From: Blastococcus sp. | Lineage (GTDB): Bacteria > Actinomycetota > Actinomycetes > Mycobacteriales > Geodermatophilaceae | Direction: 5' to 3' | Assembly: GCA_025963345.1 (NCBI GenBank) | Contig: JAOPUS010000205.1 | Coordinates: 1-13,283 of the forward strand | Length of the DNA stretch: 13,283 bases | Shown: piece after piece, positions 6,105 to 13,283 of the stretch | Position numbering within the stretch: position 1 is the first letter of the stretch | Layout of the letters: every line of letters starts with the position of its first letter | Notes under the pieces: model-generated | What the model saw: the letters and a program-made list of their open reading frames with translations, nothing else | Databases searched by the model: none | Told to the model about the DNA's origin: nothing | Position numbers and translations under genes: made by a program

Positions 6105-8393
6105 TCAGCGGCCGCCGCGCAGCCAGGCGAGCAGTTGCGTGACGAACTTCGTGAACACGGCCTTCACGTCGGAGCCGACGGCGCCCAGCATGAAGCTGGT
6201 CGAGGCGAACTCGCCCGACCTGCTGGTGAGCGTCACCGTCTGTTGGCCGGCCGGCAGGTCGGCCGGCACCCGGAACGCGATGCCCACAGCGCCCGTGCCG
6301 TCGGCCGTGCCGGTGCCCAGCACCCGGCCGCTCGCCAGCGTCGCCGTGACCGGCTGGCTCGGCGCGAACTTCGTGCCGGTGACGGTCACCGATGCGCCGC
6401 GGGTCGGCTTGGCTTTGCTGATCGCCGCCGTCGCGTCGCAGTCCTGGCCCTTGGCTGTCGGGCCGCTCAGCCCACTCATCGCATCCACGGTCGTCGGCTG
6501 CGTCGGAGGCGTCGATTCGACGTCCCCCGGGTCCACCGTCCATCCGCTGGTGGTGACCCCGGCTGAATGGTTCGCCGGAGGCGGCGACACGGGGGAGTGC
6601 TTCGTGAAGTAGTCCACGAACGTATCGACGTCCAGCGGTCCGGTCACCGGGCCTGCTCCCCGCCGAAAGGCGGTGAACTCGTCCCCTCCTCCGATGAGGA
6701 AGGAGTTCGCCGCGACCCGGTAAGAGGCATCCGCCTCCACGACAGCGGCGGCCCCGGGGCCAGACCCGTCGGCGTCGAGCATGATCGACGCCGGGTTCAC
6801 CCGATCCCCGTAGTCCCGCCCCAGGTCGTACTCGTAGCTGAGGTTGTCGGACGTCCCCAGCATGAGCCGGGTGCCCCGACTCTGATCCTCCTGGAACTGC
6901 TGCTCCAGGATCGCGCGGATGTCAGACCCCCTCAGCGTGATCGCGTTGACGGTGTTGCTGAACGGCTGGACGTTGAACAGTTGGCGGAAGGTCTGCTGAC
7001 CTTCAGTCAGATCGGCCCGTACCCCACCGGGGTTCATGAAGGCGAGCACCGGATCGCCAAGGGTGGGGTCGGCCTGCGCACCCTCGAGCTGAGACTGCGC
7101 CAGGAGGTTGCCGAGCGACGTCTCCACACTCCGAGTGCTCCGCCCCCCGATGGGCGCGGTCGTCGAGCCCGCCGGCTGGTTGCCGACAGCGGCGGCACGG
7201 CCGTTCCAGTAGTCCACGATCGATGCGACGCCGTCGTCCGTCGCCTTCCGGTCCACGACGACGTTGTCAGCCCGGTAGGCAGCACAGAGTCGGTCGACGT
7301 CACCGGTTCGCCCGTCCACGACCAGACGGATGTCCGTGAGCAGTCGGCCGTAGTAGCCCGCCTGGGTCACCAAGCGCGGCTGGCCGGCAGAGTCCGTGAG
7401 CATGCAGTCGTAAGCCTGGTGGCTGTGCGCACTGATGATCAGATCCACCGCCGGCGAGGACTCGTTGTTGATGCCCACGACCGGCCCGCTGAGACGAGCG
7501 CAGCCGTCCGGGCCGGCGGAGTCGGCGCCGATGTTGCTGCCCCCCTCGTGGACGAGCACGCCGATCGCCTCGACACCCACGCCCTGGAGCACCGGAACCC
7601 AGTCGTTGACCGCCTCGGCCTCGTCGACGAACGTGACGTCGGCGATACCGGCGGGGGCAACGATCGTCGGCGTGGTGTCGGTGACGACGCCGATGAGGCC
7701 GAACTTCTTACCACCGCCGATGTCGAAGACCTGGTACGGCGGAAGCATCGGCTCGCCGGTCTCCTTCGAGATGACGTTCGCCGCGAGGTACGGGAAGTCA
7801 GCGCCGTCGAAGGCGTGCGCGCCCTGCCCGAAGCAGCCGTCGGTGCCTGGAGTAACGCCGTCACAGGCCCCGATGTCGTCGCTGTAGGCGCCGTCGGTAG
7901 CCGCCGAAATGCGACGCAGCTCGTCGGTGCCCCGGTCGAACTCGTGGTTGCCCACAGCCGACACATCAAGCCCCATCTTGTCGAGGACCTCGATGGTCGG
8001 CTCGTCCTTGAAGATGCTGGACTCGAACGAGGACGCGCTCACCAGGTCACCGGCGCCGACGAACAGTGAGGCCTGGTCCGTGCCACCGCTGTCGAGGAAC
8101 GCCTTCCGCGCGACGTTGGCCGTCCCCGCCACGTACCGGGAGCCCCCGACGGTGAGGACGACGTCGTCCGACGTGCCGTAAGTGGCGTCCGGACCGGGGT
8201 CGGTCAGCTGGGCGTCGCGGTCGTTGCTCGGTCCTGGCGAGAGACGGCCGTGGAAGTCGTTCATGGCCAGCAGCTGGACAGGGATGTCGGCCTTGGGGGC
8301 GGGCGCCTTGGGGACTGCGGACGCCGTGGCCGGCAGGCCTACGACGACCGACGCCGCGAGAGCGACGGCGACGGCGAGGCGCGTTCTGCGCAA
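6105..8393 (-). CDS. Secreted bifunctional metallophosphatase/5'-nucleotidase (UshA/ExeM-like)
   Basis: The 762-residue protein is an exported two-metal phosphoesterase of the 5'-nucleotidase family, expected to remove phosphate from extracellular nucleotides or related esters. A signal peptide spans about 1-26, ending ASA before VPKA. The metallophosphatase domain (about 38-365) has the metal ligands Asp46 and His48 in NDFHG, Asp116 in GAGD, Asn149-His150 in GNHEFD, His282 in VHEGG, and His323/His325 in SAHSH. The nucleotide-binding C-terminal domain (about 410-605) has NPGGVRADL, PFSN and SFLIGGGDEF. A proline-rich linker leads to an Ig/TIG-like domain (about 655-737) and an amphipathic tail; there is no LPXTG or clear membrane anchor, so release or non-covalent wall binding is likely. 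It starts at TTG with GGAGG five bases upstream. One sampled line of this gene is about 63% G+C against about 75% in iscS, and the gene seems inserted into an otherwise conserved order. Confidence 0.93.
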   Translation of the reverse strand: MRRTRLAVAVALAASVVVGLPATASAVPKAPAPKADIPVQLLAMNDFHGRLSPGPSNDRDAQLTDPGPDATYGTSDDVVLTVGGSRYVAGTANVARKAFLDSGGTDQASLFVGAGDLVSASSFESSIFKDEPTIEVLDKMGLDVSAVGNHEFDRGTDELRRISAATDGAYSDDIGACDGVTPGTDGCFGQGAHAFDGADFPYLAANVISKETGEPMLPPYQVFDIGGGKKFGLIGVVTDTTPTIVAPAGIADVTFVDEAEAVNDWVPVLQGVGVEAIGVLVHEGGSNIGADSAGPDGCARLSGPVVGINNESSPAVDLIISAHSHQAYDCMLTDSAGQPRLVTQAGYYGRLLTDIRLVVDGRTGDVDRLCAAYRADNVVVDRKATDDGVASIVDYWNGRAAAVGNQPAGSTTAPIGGRSTRSVETSLGNLLAQSQLEGAQADPTLGDPVLAFMNPGGVRADLTEGQQTFRQLFNVQPFSNTVNAITLRGSDIRAILEQQFQEDQSRGTRLMLGTSDNLSYEYDLGRDYGDRVNPASIMLDADGSGPGAAAVVEADASYRVAANSFLIGGGDEFTAFRRGAGPVTGPLDVDTFVDYFTKHSPVSPPPANHSAGVTTSGWTVDPGDVESTPPTQPTTVDAMSGLSGPTAKGQDCDATAAISKAKPTRGASVTVTGTKFAPSQPVTATLASGRVLGTGTADGTGAVGIAFRVPADLPAGQQTVTLTSRSGEFASTSFMLGAVGSDVKAVFTKFVTQLLAWLRGGR

Positions 8394-8398
8394 GGGGG

Positions 8399-8403
8399 CC
8401 TCC
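8399..8403 (-). promoter_or_regulatory. Ribosome-binding site deciding the nucleotidase TTG start
   Basis: GGAGG on the minus strand lies five bases before the TTG at 8393-8391. The start places two arginine-containing residues groups directly before the hydrophobic signal-peptide core, which supports TTG as the true initiator. Confidence 0.72.
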
Positions 8404-8420
8404 AGAGGACATGCGGGAAC

Positions 8421-8442
8421 AGGCCACCCCTCGGGGCGGCCT
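8421..8442 (-). promoter_or_regulatory. Leader hairpin of the nucleotidase mRNA
   Basis: An inverted repeat pairs AGGCC (8421-8425) with GGCCT (8438-8442) and continues through one A/C mismatch into CCC/GGG with a CTCG loop. On the minus strand it has no following T-run. It sits just after the predicted transcript start and about 28 bases before the TTG start codon, so a 5' leader stem that stabilises the mRNA or affects initiation is more likely than a terminator. It could also serve as a T-less terminator for mnmA read-through. Confidence 0.45.
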
Positions 8443-8450
8443 GTCGGCGG

Positions 8451-8479
8451 CGTATTCGTGAGCCGAGCTCAGCTGTCCA
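8451..8479 (-). promoter_or_regulatory. Candidate sigma-A-type promoter of the nucleotidase gene
   Basis: On the minus strand, TGGACA (8479-8474) is one base from the TTGACA -35 consensus and is followed after exactly 17 bases by AATACG (8456-8451), a weaker -10 match. The predicted transcript start near 8444 gives a leader of about 50 bases. The location between the mnmA stop and the nucleotidase ribosome-binding site is right for a separate promoter. The -10 box is far from ideal, so this is tentative. Confidence 0.35.
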
Positions 8480-8499
8480 CGCTCGGGAAGCGGCTCCTG

Positions 8500-8521
8500 A
8501 AAAAGTTAGCCGCTGCGGCGG
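8500..8521 (-). terminator. Weak candidate terminator downstream of mnmA
   Basis: Read on the minus strand, CCGC-CGCA-GCGG (8521-8510) can form a 4-bp stem with a 4-base loop, followed five bases later by a run of five T (8504-8500). It lies 13 bases after the mnmA stop codon. The T-run is conspicuous in such G+C-rich DNA, but the stem is short and the T-run is not directly adjacent, so function is uncertain. Confidence 0.35.
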
Positions 8522-8534
8522 ACGAATCCAAGAG

Positions 8535-9632
8535 CTAGTGACGAACCGTTTCTTCACGTTCACACGCCGTCTCCACGGCGGCCTGTCCGAGGACACGATC
8601 GCCCCGCTGTGCGTCCGGCTCGTAGAGCACCGCGGACTGCCCGGGTGCGACTCCGCGCTGCTCCTCGGCGAGCGTGATCCGCAGCCCGCCGTCCTCGCCA
8701 GGCGCCACCTCGCACGCGACCGGCGCAGCGTGCGCGCGCAGCTGCACCTGGGCGGCGAACGGCATCTCGGGCGCCGGCCCGGTCCACGTCGGGACGCCGG
8801 TCCGCACCTCACCGATCCCGGCCAGGTCCTGCGTGCCGATCGTCACCGTCCGGCTCACCGGCTCGATGCCGAGGACGTAGCGCGGCCGCTGGTCACCGAC
8901 CGTGACCCCGAGCCCCTTGCGCTGCCCGACGGTGAACCCGTAGGTCCCGTCGTGCTCCCCGACCGTCGCCCCGGTCGCCGCGTCGACCACCGGACCGGGC
9001 CGGCTGCCGAGCTTGCGGGCCAGGAAGCCCCGGGTGTCGCCGTCGGGGATGAAGCAGATGTCGTGCGAGTCCGGCTTGGTCGCCACCGCGAAGCCCCGCT
9101 CGGCGGCGATCTCCCGGACCCGGTCCTTGGTCATCGACCCCAGCGGGAACATCGCCGAGGCCAGCTGGTCGGGCCGCAGCACCCCGAGGACGTAGGACTG
9201 GTCCTTGGCCGCGTCGACCGAGCGGCGGAGCTGCCCGTCGGCCAGCCGGGCGTGATGGCCGGTGACGACGGCGTCGAAGCCCAGCGCCTGCGCCCGGTCC
9301 AGCACCGCGGAGAACTTGATCTTCTCGTTGCAGCGCAGGCAGGGGTTCGGCGTCCGGCCCGCGGCGTACTCGGCCACGAAGTCGTCGACGACGTCCTCGG
9401 TGAACCGCTCGGCGAGGTCCCAGACGTAGAAGGGGATGCCGAGCTCGTCGGCGACCCGGCGGGCGTCGTGCGCGTCCTCGACGCTGCAGCACCCCCGGGC
9501 GCCGCTGCGCAGCGTCTGCCGGTCCGGCGACAGGGCCAGGTGGACGCCGGTCACGTCGTGTCCTGCCTGGACCGCGAGTGCGGCGGCGACCGCGGAGTCC
9601 ACTCCCCCGCTCATCGCGGCAAGCACCCTCAT
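8535..9632 (-). CDS. mnmA: tRNA-specific 2-thiouridylase MnmA
   Basis: MnmA uses ATP and relayed persulfide sulfur to make 2-thiouridine at wobble position 34 of tRNA for Lys, Glu and Gln, which improves decoding. The 365-residue product has the expected architecture: an N-terminal PP-loop ATPase motif SGGVDS (8-13), catalytic Cys98 in TPNPCLRCNEKIKF, the second catalytic Cys193 in SHDICFIPDGD, and a C-terminal beta-barrel beginning about residue 220 with DGTYGFTVGQRKGLG. The two cysteines correspond to Cys102 and Cys199 of E. coli MnmA. I chose the ATG at 9632 because the PP-loop follows within seven residues, as usual, and the codon overlaps the desulfurase stop as ATGA. The open frame further upstream is an arginine-rich shadow of iscS. 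Its position directly after the desulfurase that can feed it sulfur fits pathway coupling. Confidence 0.97.
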   Translation of the reverse strand: MRVLAAMSGGVDSAVAAALAVQAGHDVTGVHLALSPDRQTLRSGARGCCSVEDAHDARRVADELGIPFYVWDLAERFTEDVVDDFVAEYAAGRTPNPCLRCNEKIKFSAVLDRAQALGFDAVVTGHHARLADGQLRRSVDAAKDQSYVLGVLRPDQLASAMFPLGSMTKDRVREIAAERGFAVATKPDSHDICFIPDGDTRGFLARKLGSRPGPVVDAATGATVGEHDGTYGFTVGQRKGLGVTVGDQRPRYVLGIEPVSRTVTIGTQDLAGIGEVRTGVPTWTGPAPEMPFAAQVQLRAHAAPVACEVAPGEDGGLRITLAEEQRGVAPGQSAVLYEPDAQRGDRVLGQAAVETACEREETVRH

Positions 9633-10819
9633 CGCCGGTTCATCCCGGCCCGCCGTGCGCGCTCGACCACCGGGCCGATCACCTCGAGCACCGCGCCCAC
9701 GTCGGCGTCGGTCGAGGTGTGACCGAGGCTGAAGCGCAGCGAGCTGCGGGCGCGGTCGGTGTCGGCGCCGGTCGCCAGCAGGACGTGGCTGGGGCGAGCC
9801 ACCCCTGCGCTGCACGCCGAGCCGGTGGAGCACTCGATGCCGCGCGCATCGAGCAGCATGAGCAGGGCGTCGCCCTCGGCCCCGGGGAAGGACAGGTGCG
9901 CGTTGCCGGGCAGCCGGCCCGGGCCCGACGCGATCCGGTCGTCCAGGGGTGCACCGTTGAGCTGGACGTCGGGGACCTGGTCGACGACCCCGGCCACGAG
10001 CCGGCTACGCAGGTCCGCGATGCGGGCGGCACGCTCTTCGCGGGAGCCGACCGCGGCCACCGTGGCCACCGCCAGCCCGACGATCGCCGCGACGTCCAGC
10101 GTGCCGGAGCGGACGTCGCGCTCCTGACCACCGCCGTGGAGCAGCGGTGTGCACTCGGCGTCTCGGCGCAGCAGGAGCGCACCGGCGCCCATCGGGCCGC
10201 CGAGCTTGTGCCCGGTCATCGTCAGCGCGTCGGCGCCGCTGGCGGCGAAGTCCACCGGCACCTGGCCGACGGCCTGGACGGCGTCGGTGTGCAGCGGGAC
10301 GCCCACCTCGCGGGCGACCGAGGCCAGCGCGGCGATGTCGCTGACGGTGCCGATCTCGTTGTTGGCCCACATGACGCTGACCACCGCGACGTCGGCGCCG
10401 TCGCCGAGCGCCTCGGCGAGCGCTGCGGGGGTGACCCGGCCGGTCGGCTCGACCGGCAGCCAGGTGACCTCCGCGCCGTCGTGCTTGGCCAGCCACTCGA
10501 CGCTGTCGAGGACAGCGTGGTGCTCCGCGGGGCTCACCACGATCCGGCGACGGCGCGAGTCGGCCTGCCGCCGGGCCCAGAACAGCCCCTTGACCGCGAG
10601 GTTGTCGCTCTCGGTGCCGCCGCCGGTGAACAGCACCTCCGACGGCCGCGCGCCCAGCGCCTCGGCCAGCCGCTCGCGCGACTGCTCGGCGGCGCGACGG
10701 GCGGCGCGGCCACTCGCGTGCAGCGACGAGGCGTTGCCCACCCGACCCAGCTGCTCGGTCATGGCGGCCAGCACCTCGGGCAGCAGCGGTGTGGTGGCCG
10801 CATGGTCCAGATAGGTCAT
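9629..10819 (-). CDS. iscS: Cysteine desulfurase, IscS/NifS type
   Basis: This PLP enzyme takes sulfur from L-cysteine as a protein-bound persulfide, giving alanine; the sulfur goes to MnmA and probably to other acceptors such as Fe-S cluster assembly. The 396-residue product opens with the family hallmark YLDHAATTP. Other visible sites are GGGTESDN (66-73), AEHHAV with His101, WANNEIG (151-157), HTDAVQ with Asp179, the PLP lysine Lys205 in TMTGHK, and the persulfide Cys336 in the mobile loop STGSACSAG. The loop and length match the IscS/NifS group rather than SufS. The ATG at 10819 overlaps the transporter stop as ATGA and has no strong ribosome-binding site of its own, so its translation may depend on the upstream gene. 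No iscU or other Fe-S scaffold gene is nearby, which points to tRNA thiolation as a main role. Confidence 0.96.
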   Translation of the reverse strand: MTYLDHAATTPLLPEVLAAMTEQLGRVGNASSLHASGRAARRAAEQSRERLAEALGARPSEVLFTGGGTESDNLAVKGLFWARRQADSRRRRIVVSPAEHHAVLDSVEWLAKHDGAEVTWLPVEPTGRVTPAALAEALGDGADVAVVSVMWANNEIGTVSDIAALASVAREVGVPLHTDAVQAVGQVPVDFAASGADALTMTGHKLGGPMGAGALLLRRDAECTPLLHGGGQERDVRSGTLDVAAIVGLAVATVAAVGSREERAARIADLRSRLVAGVVDQVPDVQLNGAPLDDRIASGPGRLPGNAHLSFPGAEGDALLMLLDARGIECSTGSACSAGVARPSHVLLATGADTDRARSSLRFSLGHTSTDADVGAVLEVIGPVVERARRAGMNRR

Positions 10820-12204
10820 GGCGCTGCCAGCGTAGGCGCGGACGGCGCCGAGACCGCTTCCGGGGATCCGTCCGAGGCCCCGGCCCGCGGGGCCACGCCG
10901 GCCCCGAGCACGGCCAGCGCGGTGAGGACGGCGACCGCGGCGAGGACCGCGGCCGACAGCGAGAGGAGCCCGGCGGCGGCAGCGGCGACCAGCACCCCGA
11001 CGACGCCGACGCACAGGGCGGACCCGGTGACGTCGGCAATCTGGAAGGCGGCGGAGTCCGCGCCCCGGCGGTGCTCGGGCGACTGGTCGAGCAGCAGGAC
11101 ACCCACGCTCGGCATCCCCAGGCCCATGCCCAGCCCGGCGACGGCCCAGCTCAGGTAGGCGGGCCAGCCGCCCACGCCCGGGAGCGCGACGGCCGCCGTC
11201 CCGGCCAGACCGACGGCGAGCAGCACGAACCCGGCCCGCAGCAGGACGACCCGCGGCAGGCCCGGCAGCCGGCTCTGCACCTGGGAGGCGACGGCCCAGC
11301 CGAGCGCACCGGCGGTGAGCGGGACCCCGGCCGCGGCCGGGCTGTACCCGTGCAACTGCGTCAGCGTGAGCGGCAGGAGCGTGTCCATGCCGAAGAAGGC
11401 GCCGGCCAGCAGGCCGCGGGCGCCCACGACCGCCGGCAGTCCCGGCCGGACGCGCACGGTGCCCGGCGGCAGCAGCCGGCGCAGCCCGACCCCCAGCACG
11501 GCGAGCCCGACGACGGCGATGCCCACCGCGGGCAGGTCCAGGCGCTGCCCGGCGTACTGCAGGGCGCCGATGCCGACGCCGGCGAGCAGAGCCCACCAGC
11601 GCCGGGCCGGCTCGCGGAGCGGTGGCGGCCCGTCGGGCACGGAGAGCGCCCGGACGGCGGGGAGGACCAGCCCGAGGCCGAGCGCGATCAGCGGCAGCAG
11701 GCCGAGGAAGACCCACCGCCAGCTCACGTGGGTGGTGACCAGGCCGGCGACGAGCGGGCCGACCAGGGCCGGCAGCACCCACGCGGCGGAGATCGCACCG
11801 AACAGCCGCGGCCGAAGGGCCGCCGAGTAGGCCTGGCCCGCGACGACATAGAGGGAGACCGCGATGATCCCGCCGCCGACGCCCTGCACCGCACGCGCCG
11901 CGACGAACAGCGCCATGTCACCGGCGACCCCGGCCGCCAGCAGCCCGGCGGCGAAGACCGCGACGCCGCTCAGCAACGCCGCGCGCGGGCCGCGCCGGTC
12001 CCCGATGTCGCCACCGAGCACCATGCCCACGACGGACGCGACCAGGTAGGCGCTGAACGGCCAGCCGTACCAGGCCAACCCGTCGAGCTCGGTGACCGCC
12101 GTCGGCATCGCCGTCGCCACCGCCATGGACTCGAAGGCCACGAAGGTGACCAGCATGAGCAGTCCTGCGGTGGTGAGCCGATGCGCCCGGTCGTAGAGCG
12201 ACAC
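10816..12204 (-). CDS. MFS transporter, DHA2/EmrB-like with about 14 membrane helices
   Basis: The protein is a proton-coupled export-type permease of the major facilitator superfamily, in the inner membrane; its substrate is unknown. About 14 hydrophobic helices can be traced over 462 residues, the number typical of the DHA2 (EmrB/QacA) branch. Motif A is seen as GGDIGDRRGPR (about 64-74), motif B as RAVQGVGGG (about 104-112), and an export-type motif C as LPALVGPLVAG (about 144-154). The C-terminal tail after the last helix is about 25 residues, rich in Ala, Ser and Pro. I prefer the GTG at 12204, which has GAGG eight bases upstream; the frame extends to a TTG at 12234, but its AGGGAG touches the codon with no spacing. 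The stop overlaps the iscS start. A strong terminator separates it from etfA, so a promoter just upstream is expected, though I could not pick one out. Confidence 0.9.
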   Translation of the reverse strand: MSLYDRAHRLTTAGLLMLVTFVAFESMAVATAMPTAVTELDGLAWYGWPFSAYLVASVVGMVLGGDIGDRRGPRAALLSGVAVFAAGLLAAGVAGDMALFVAARAVQGVGGGIIAVSLYVVAGQAYSAALRPRLFGAISAAWVLPALVGPLVAGLVTTHVSWRWVFLGLLPLIALGLGLVLPAVRALSVPDGPPPLREPARRWWALLAGVGIGALQYAGQRLDLPAVGIAVVGLAVLGVGLRRLLPPGTVRVRPGLPAVVGARGLLAGAFFGMDTLLPLTLTQLHGYSPAAAGVPLTAGALGWAVASQVQSRLPGLPRVVLLRAGFVLLAVGLAGTAAVALPGVGGWPAYLSWAVAGLGMGLGMPSVGVLLLDQSPEHRRGADSAAFQIADVTGSALCVGVVGVLVAAAAAGLLSLSAAVLAAVAVLTALAVLGAGVAPRAGASDGSPEAVSAPSAPTLAAP

Positions 12205-12212
12205 CCGCCCAC

Positions 12213-12216
12213 CCTC
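12213..12216 (-). promoter_or_regulatory. Ribosome-binding site favouring the GTG start of the transporter
   Basis: GAGG on the minus strand lies eight bases before the GTG at 12204-12202. The longer alternative, TTG at 12234-12232, has AGGGAG directly against the codon, too close to work well. A GTG at 12222 is also possible, 12 bases after that AGGGAG. Confidence 0.45.
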
Positions 12217-12267
12217 GTCCACGTCGATCGTCAACTCCCTGTCGGTGCCGGGACTTCCCCGGACACG

Positions 12268-12303
12268 CGTCGAGCGCCGCCCCCGAGGGGACGGCGCTCG
12301 ACG
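12268..12303 (-). terminator. Strong hairpin terminator downstream of etfA
   Basis: A perfect 12-bp inverted repeat pairs CGTCGAGCGCCG (12268-12279) with CGGCGCTCGACG (12292-12303). After one C/A mismatch, CCC/GGG extends the stem to a CGAG loop (CTCG when read on the minus strand). It begins about 30 bases after the etfA stop. There is no T-run on either side, which is common for intrinsic terminators of G+C-rich actinobacteria. It should separate the etfA transcript from the transporter-iscS-mnmA unit. Confidence 0.75.
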
Positions 12304-12312
12304 TCTGCTGGC

Positions 12313-12330
12313 GGGCCCGGTCGGGCCCGG
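12313..12330. repeat. Short repeat and hairpin next to the etfA stop
   Basis: GGGCCCGG occurs at 12313-12320 and again at 12323-12330. Since GGGCCC is its own reverse complement, the two copies can also pair as a 6-bp stem with a 4-base loop (12313-12328). It lies four bases from the etfA stop and just before the main terminator hairpin, so it may add to termination or protect the mRNA 3' end. Confidence 0.4.
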
Positions 12331-12334
12331 TGCG

Positions 12335-13283
<949 letters not shown>

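Noticed and set aside
6567..8069. A 500-codon open frame on the plus strand, antisense to the nucleotidase
   Set aside because: It has low-complexity, Arg/Asp/Val-rich composition and no motif, whereas the minus-strand frame has a signal peptide and all metal ligands.
9578..11158. A 526-codon open frame on the plus strand across iscS and its neighbours
   Set aside because: It crosses three well-supported minus-strand genes, has no family signature, and is rich in Gly, Ala, Arg and Asp as antisense frames in G+C-rich DNA usually are.
9629..11782. Extension of iscS upstream to 11782, giving a 717-residue fusion
   Set aside because: The extra 321 residues are an arginine/alanine/proline-rich shadow of the transporter gene. 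Desulfurase similarity begins exactly at the ATG at 10819, which overlaps the transporter stop.

Overview
The window is gene-dense, very G+C-rich chromosomal DNA. It suggests an actinobacterium: the coding sequences favour G or C at third positions, GTG and TTG starts are frequent, and the gene order gatA-gatC / ACT-domain gene (opposite strand) / ligA / MetE-like gene, then mnmA-iscS and etfA further on, matches from memory the Rv3011c-Rv3028c segment of Mycobacterium tuberculosis. A Geodermatophilaceae-type host (Blastococcus, Geodermatophilus, Modestobacter) is my guess, not something the sequence proves.

Layout. All genes but one lie on the minus strand, so transcription mostly runs right to left. 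From left: (1) 2-151, the start of a small two-helix membrane protein that overlaps gatA by 4 bp; (2) 148-2000, gatA and gatC, two subunits of the tRNA-dependent amidotransferase, also overlapping by 4 bp; (3) 2001-2176, a divergent intergenic region; (4) 2177-2842, an ACT-domain protein and the only plus-strand gene; (5) 2845-4983, ligA, the NAD+-dependent DNA ligase, whose 3' end lies 2 bp from that of the ACT gene; (6) 5037-6062, a short zinc-site protein related to the catalytic half of cobalamin-independent methionine synthase; (7) 6105-8393, a large secreted 5'-nucleotidase-type metallophosphatase with its own likely promoter and a hairpin in its leader; (8) 8535-12204, three genes with 4-bp stop/start overlaps, read MFS transporter, then iscS-type cysteine desulfurase, then mnmA tRNA 2-thiouridylase; (9) 12235-12334, an intergenic terminator region; (10) 12335-13283, etfA, the electron-transfer flavoprotein alpha subunit, almost complete and running off the right edge.

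How the genes fit together. Several take part in tRNA-linked translation fidelity: GatC and GatA amidate Glu-tRNA(Gln) and/or Asp-tRNA(Asn), with gatB outside the window, while the cysteine desulfurase supplies the sulfur that MnmA puts on the wobble uridine of certain tRNAs. The stop/start overlaps suggest translational coupling within each group. LigA, EtfA and the nucleotidase are unrelated housekeeping or secreted functions. Non-ATG starts are assigned to gatA, the ACT gene, ligA, the MetE-like gene, the nucleotidase and the transporter. No stretch above 300 bases lacks a gene.

I saw no rRNA, tRNA, CRISPR array, insertion sequence, phage gene or defence module. This is mostly an ordinary housekeeping region. 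The points most worth following are the small membrane gene coupled to gatA, the transporter coupled to iscS-mnmA, the uncharacterised ACT and MetE-like neighbours of ligA, and the apparently inserted nucleotidase.
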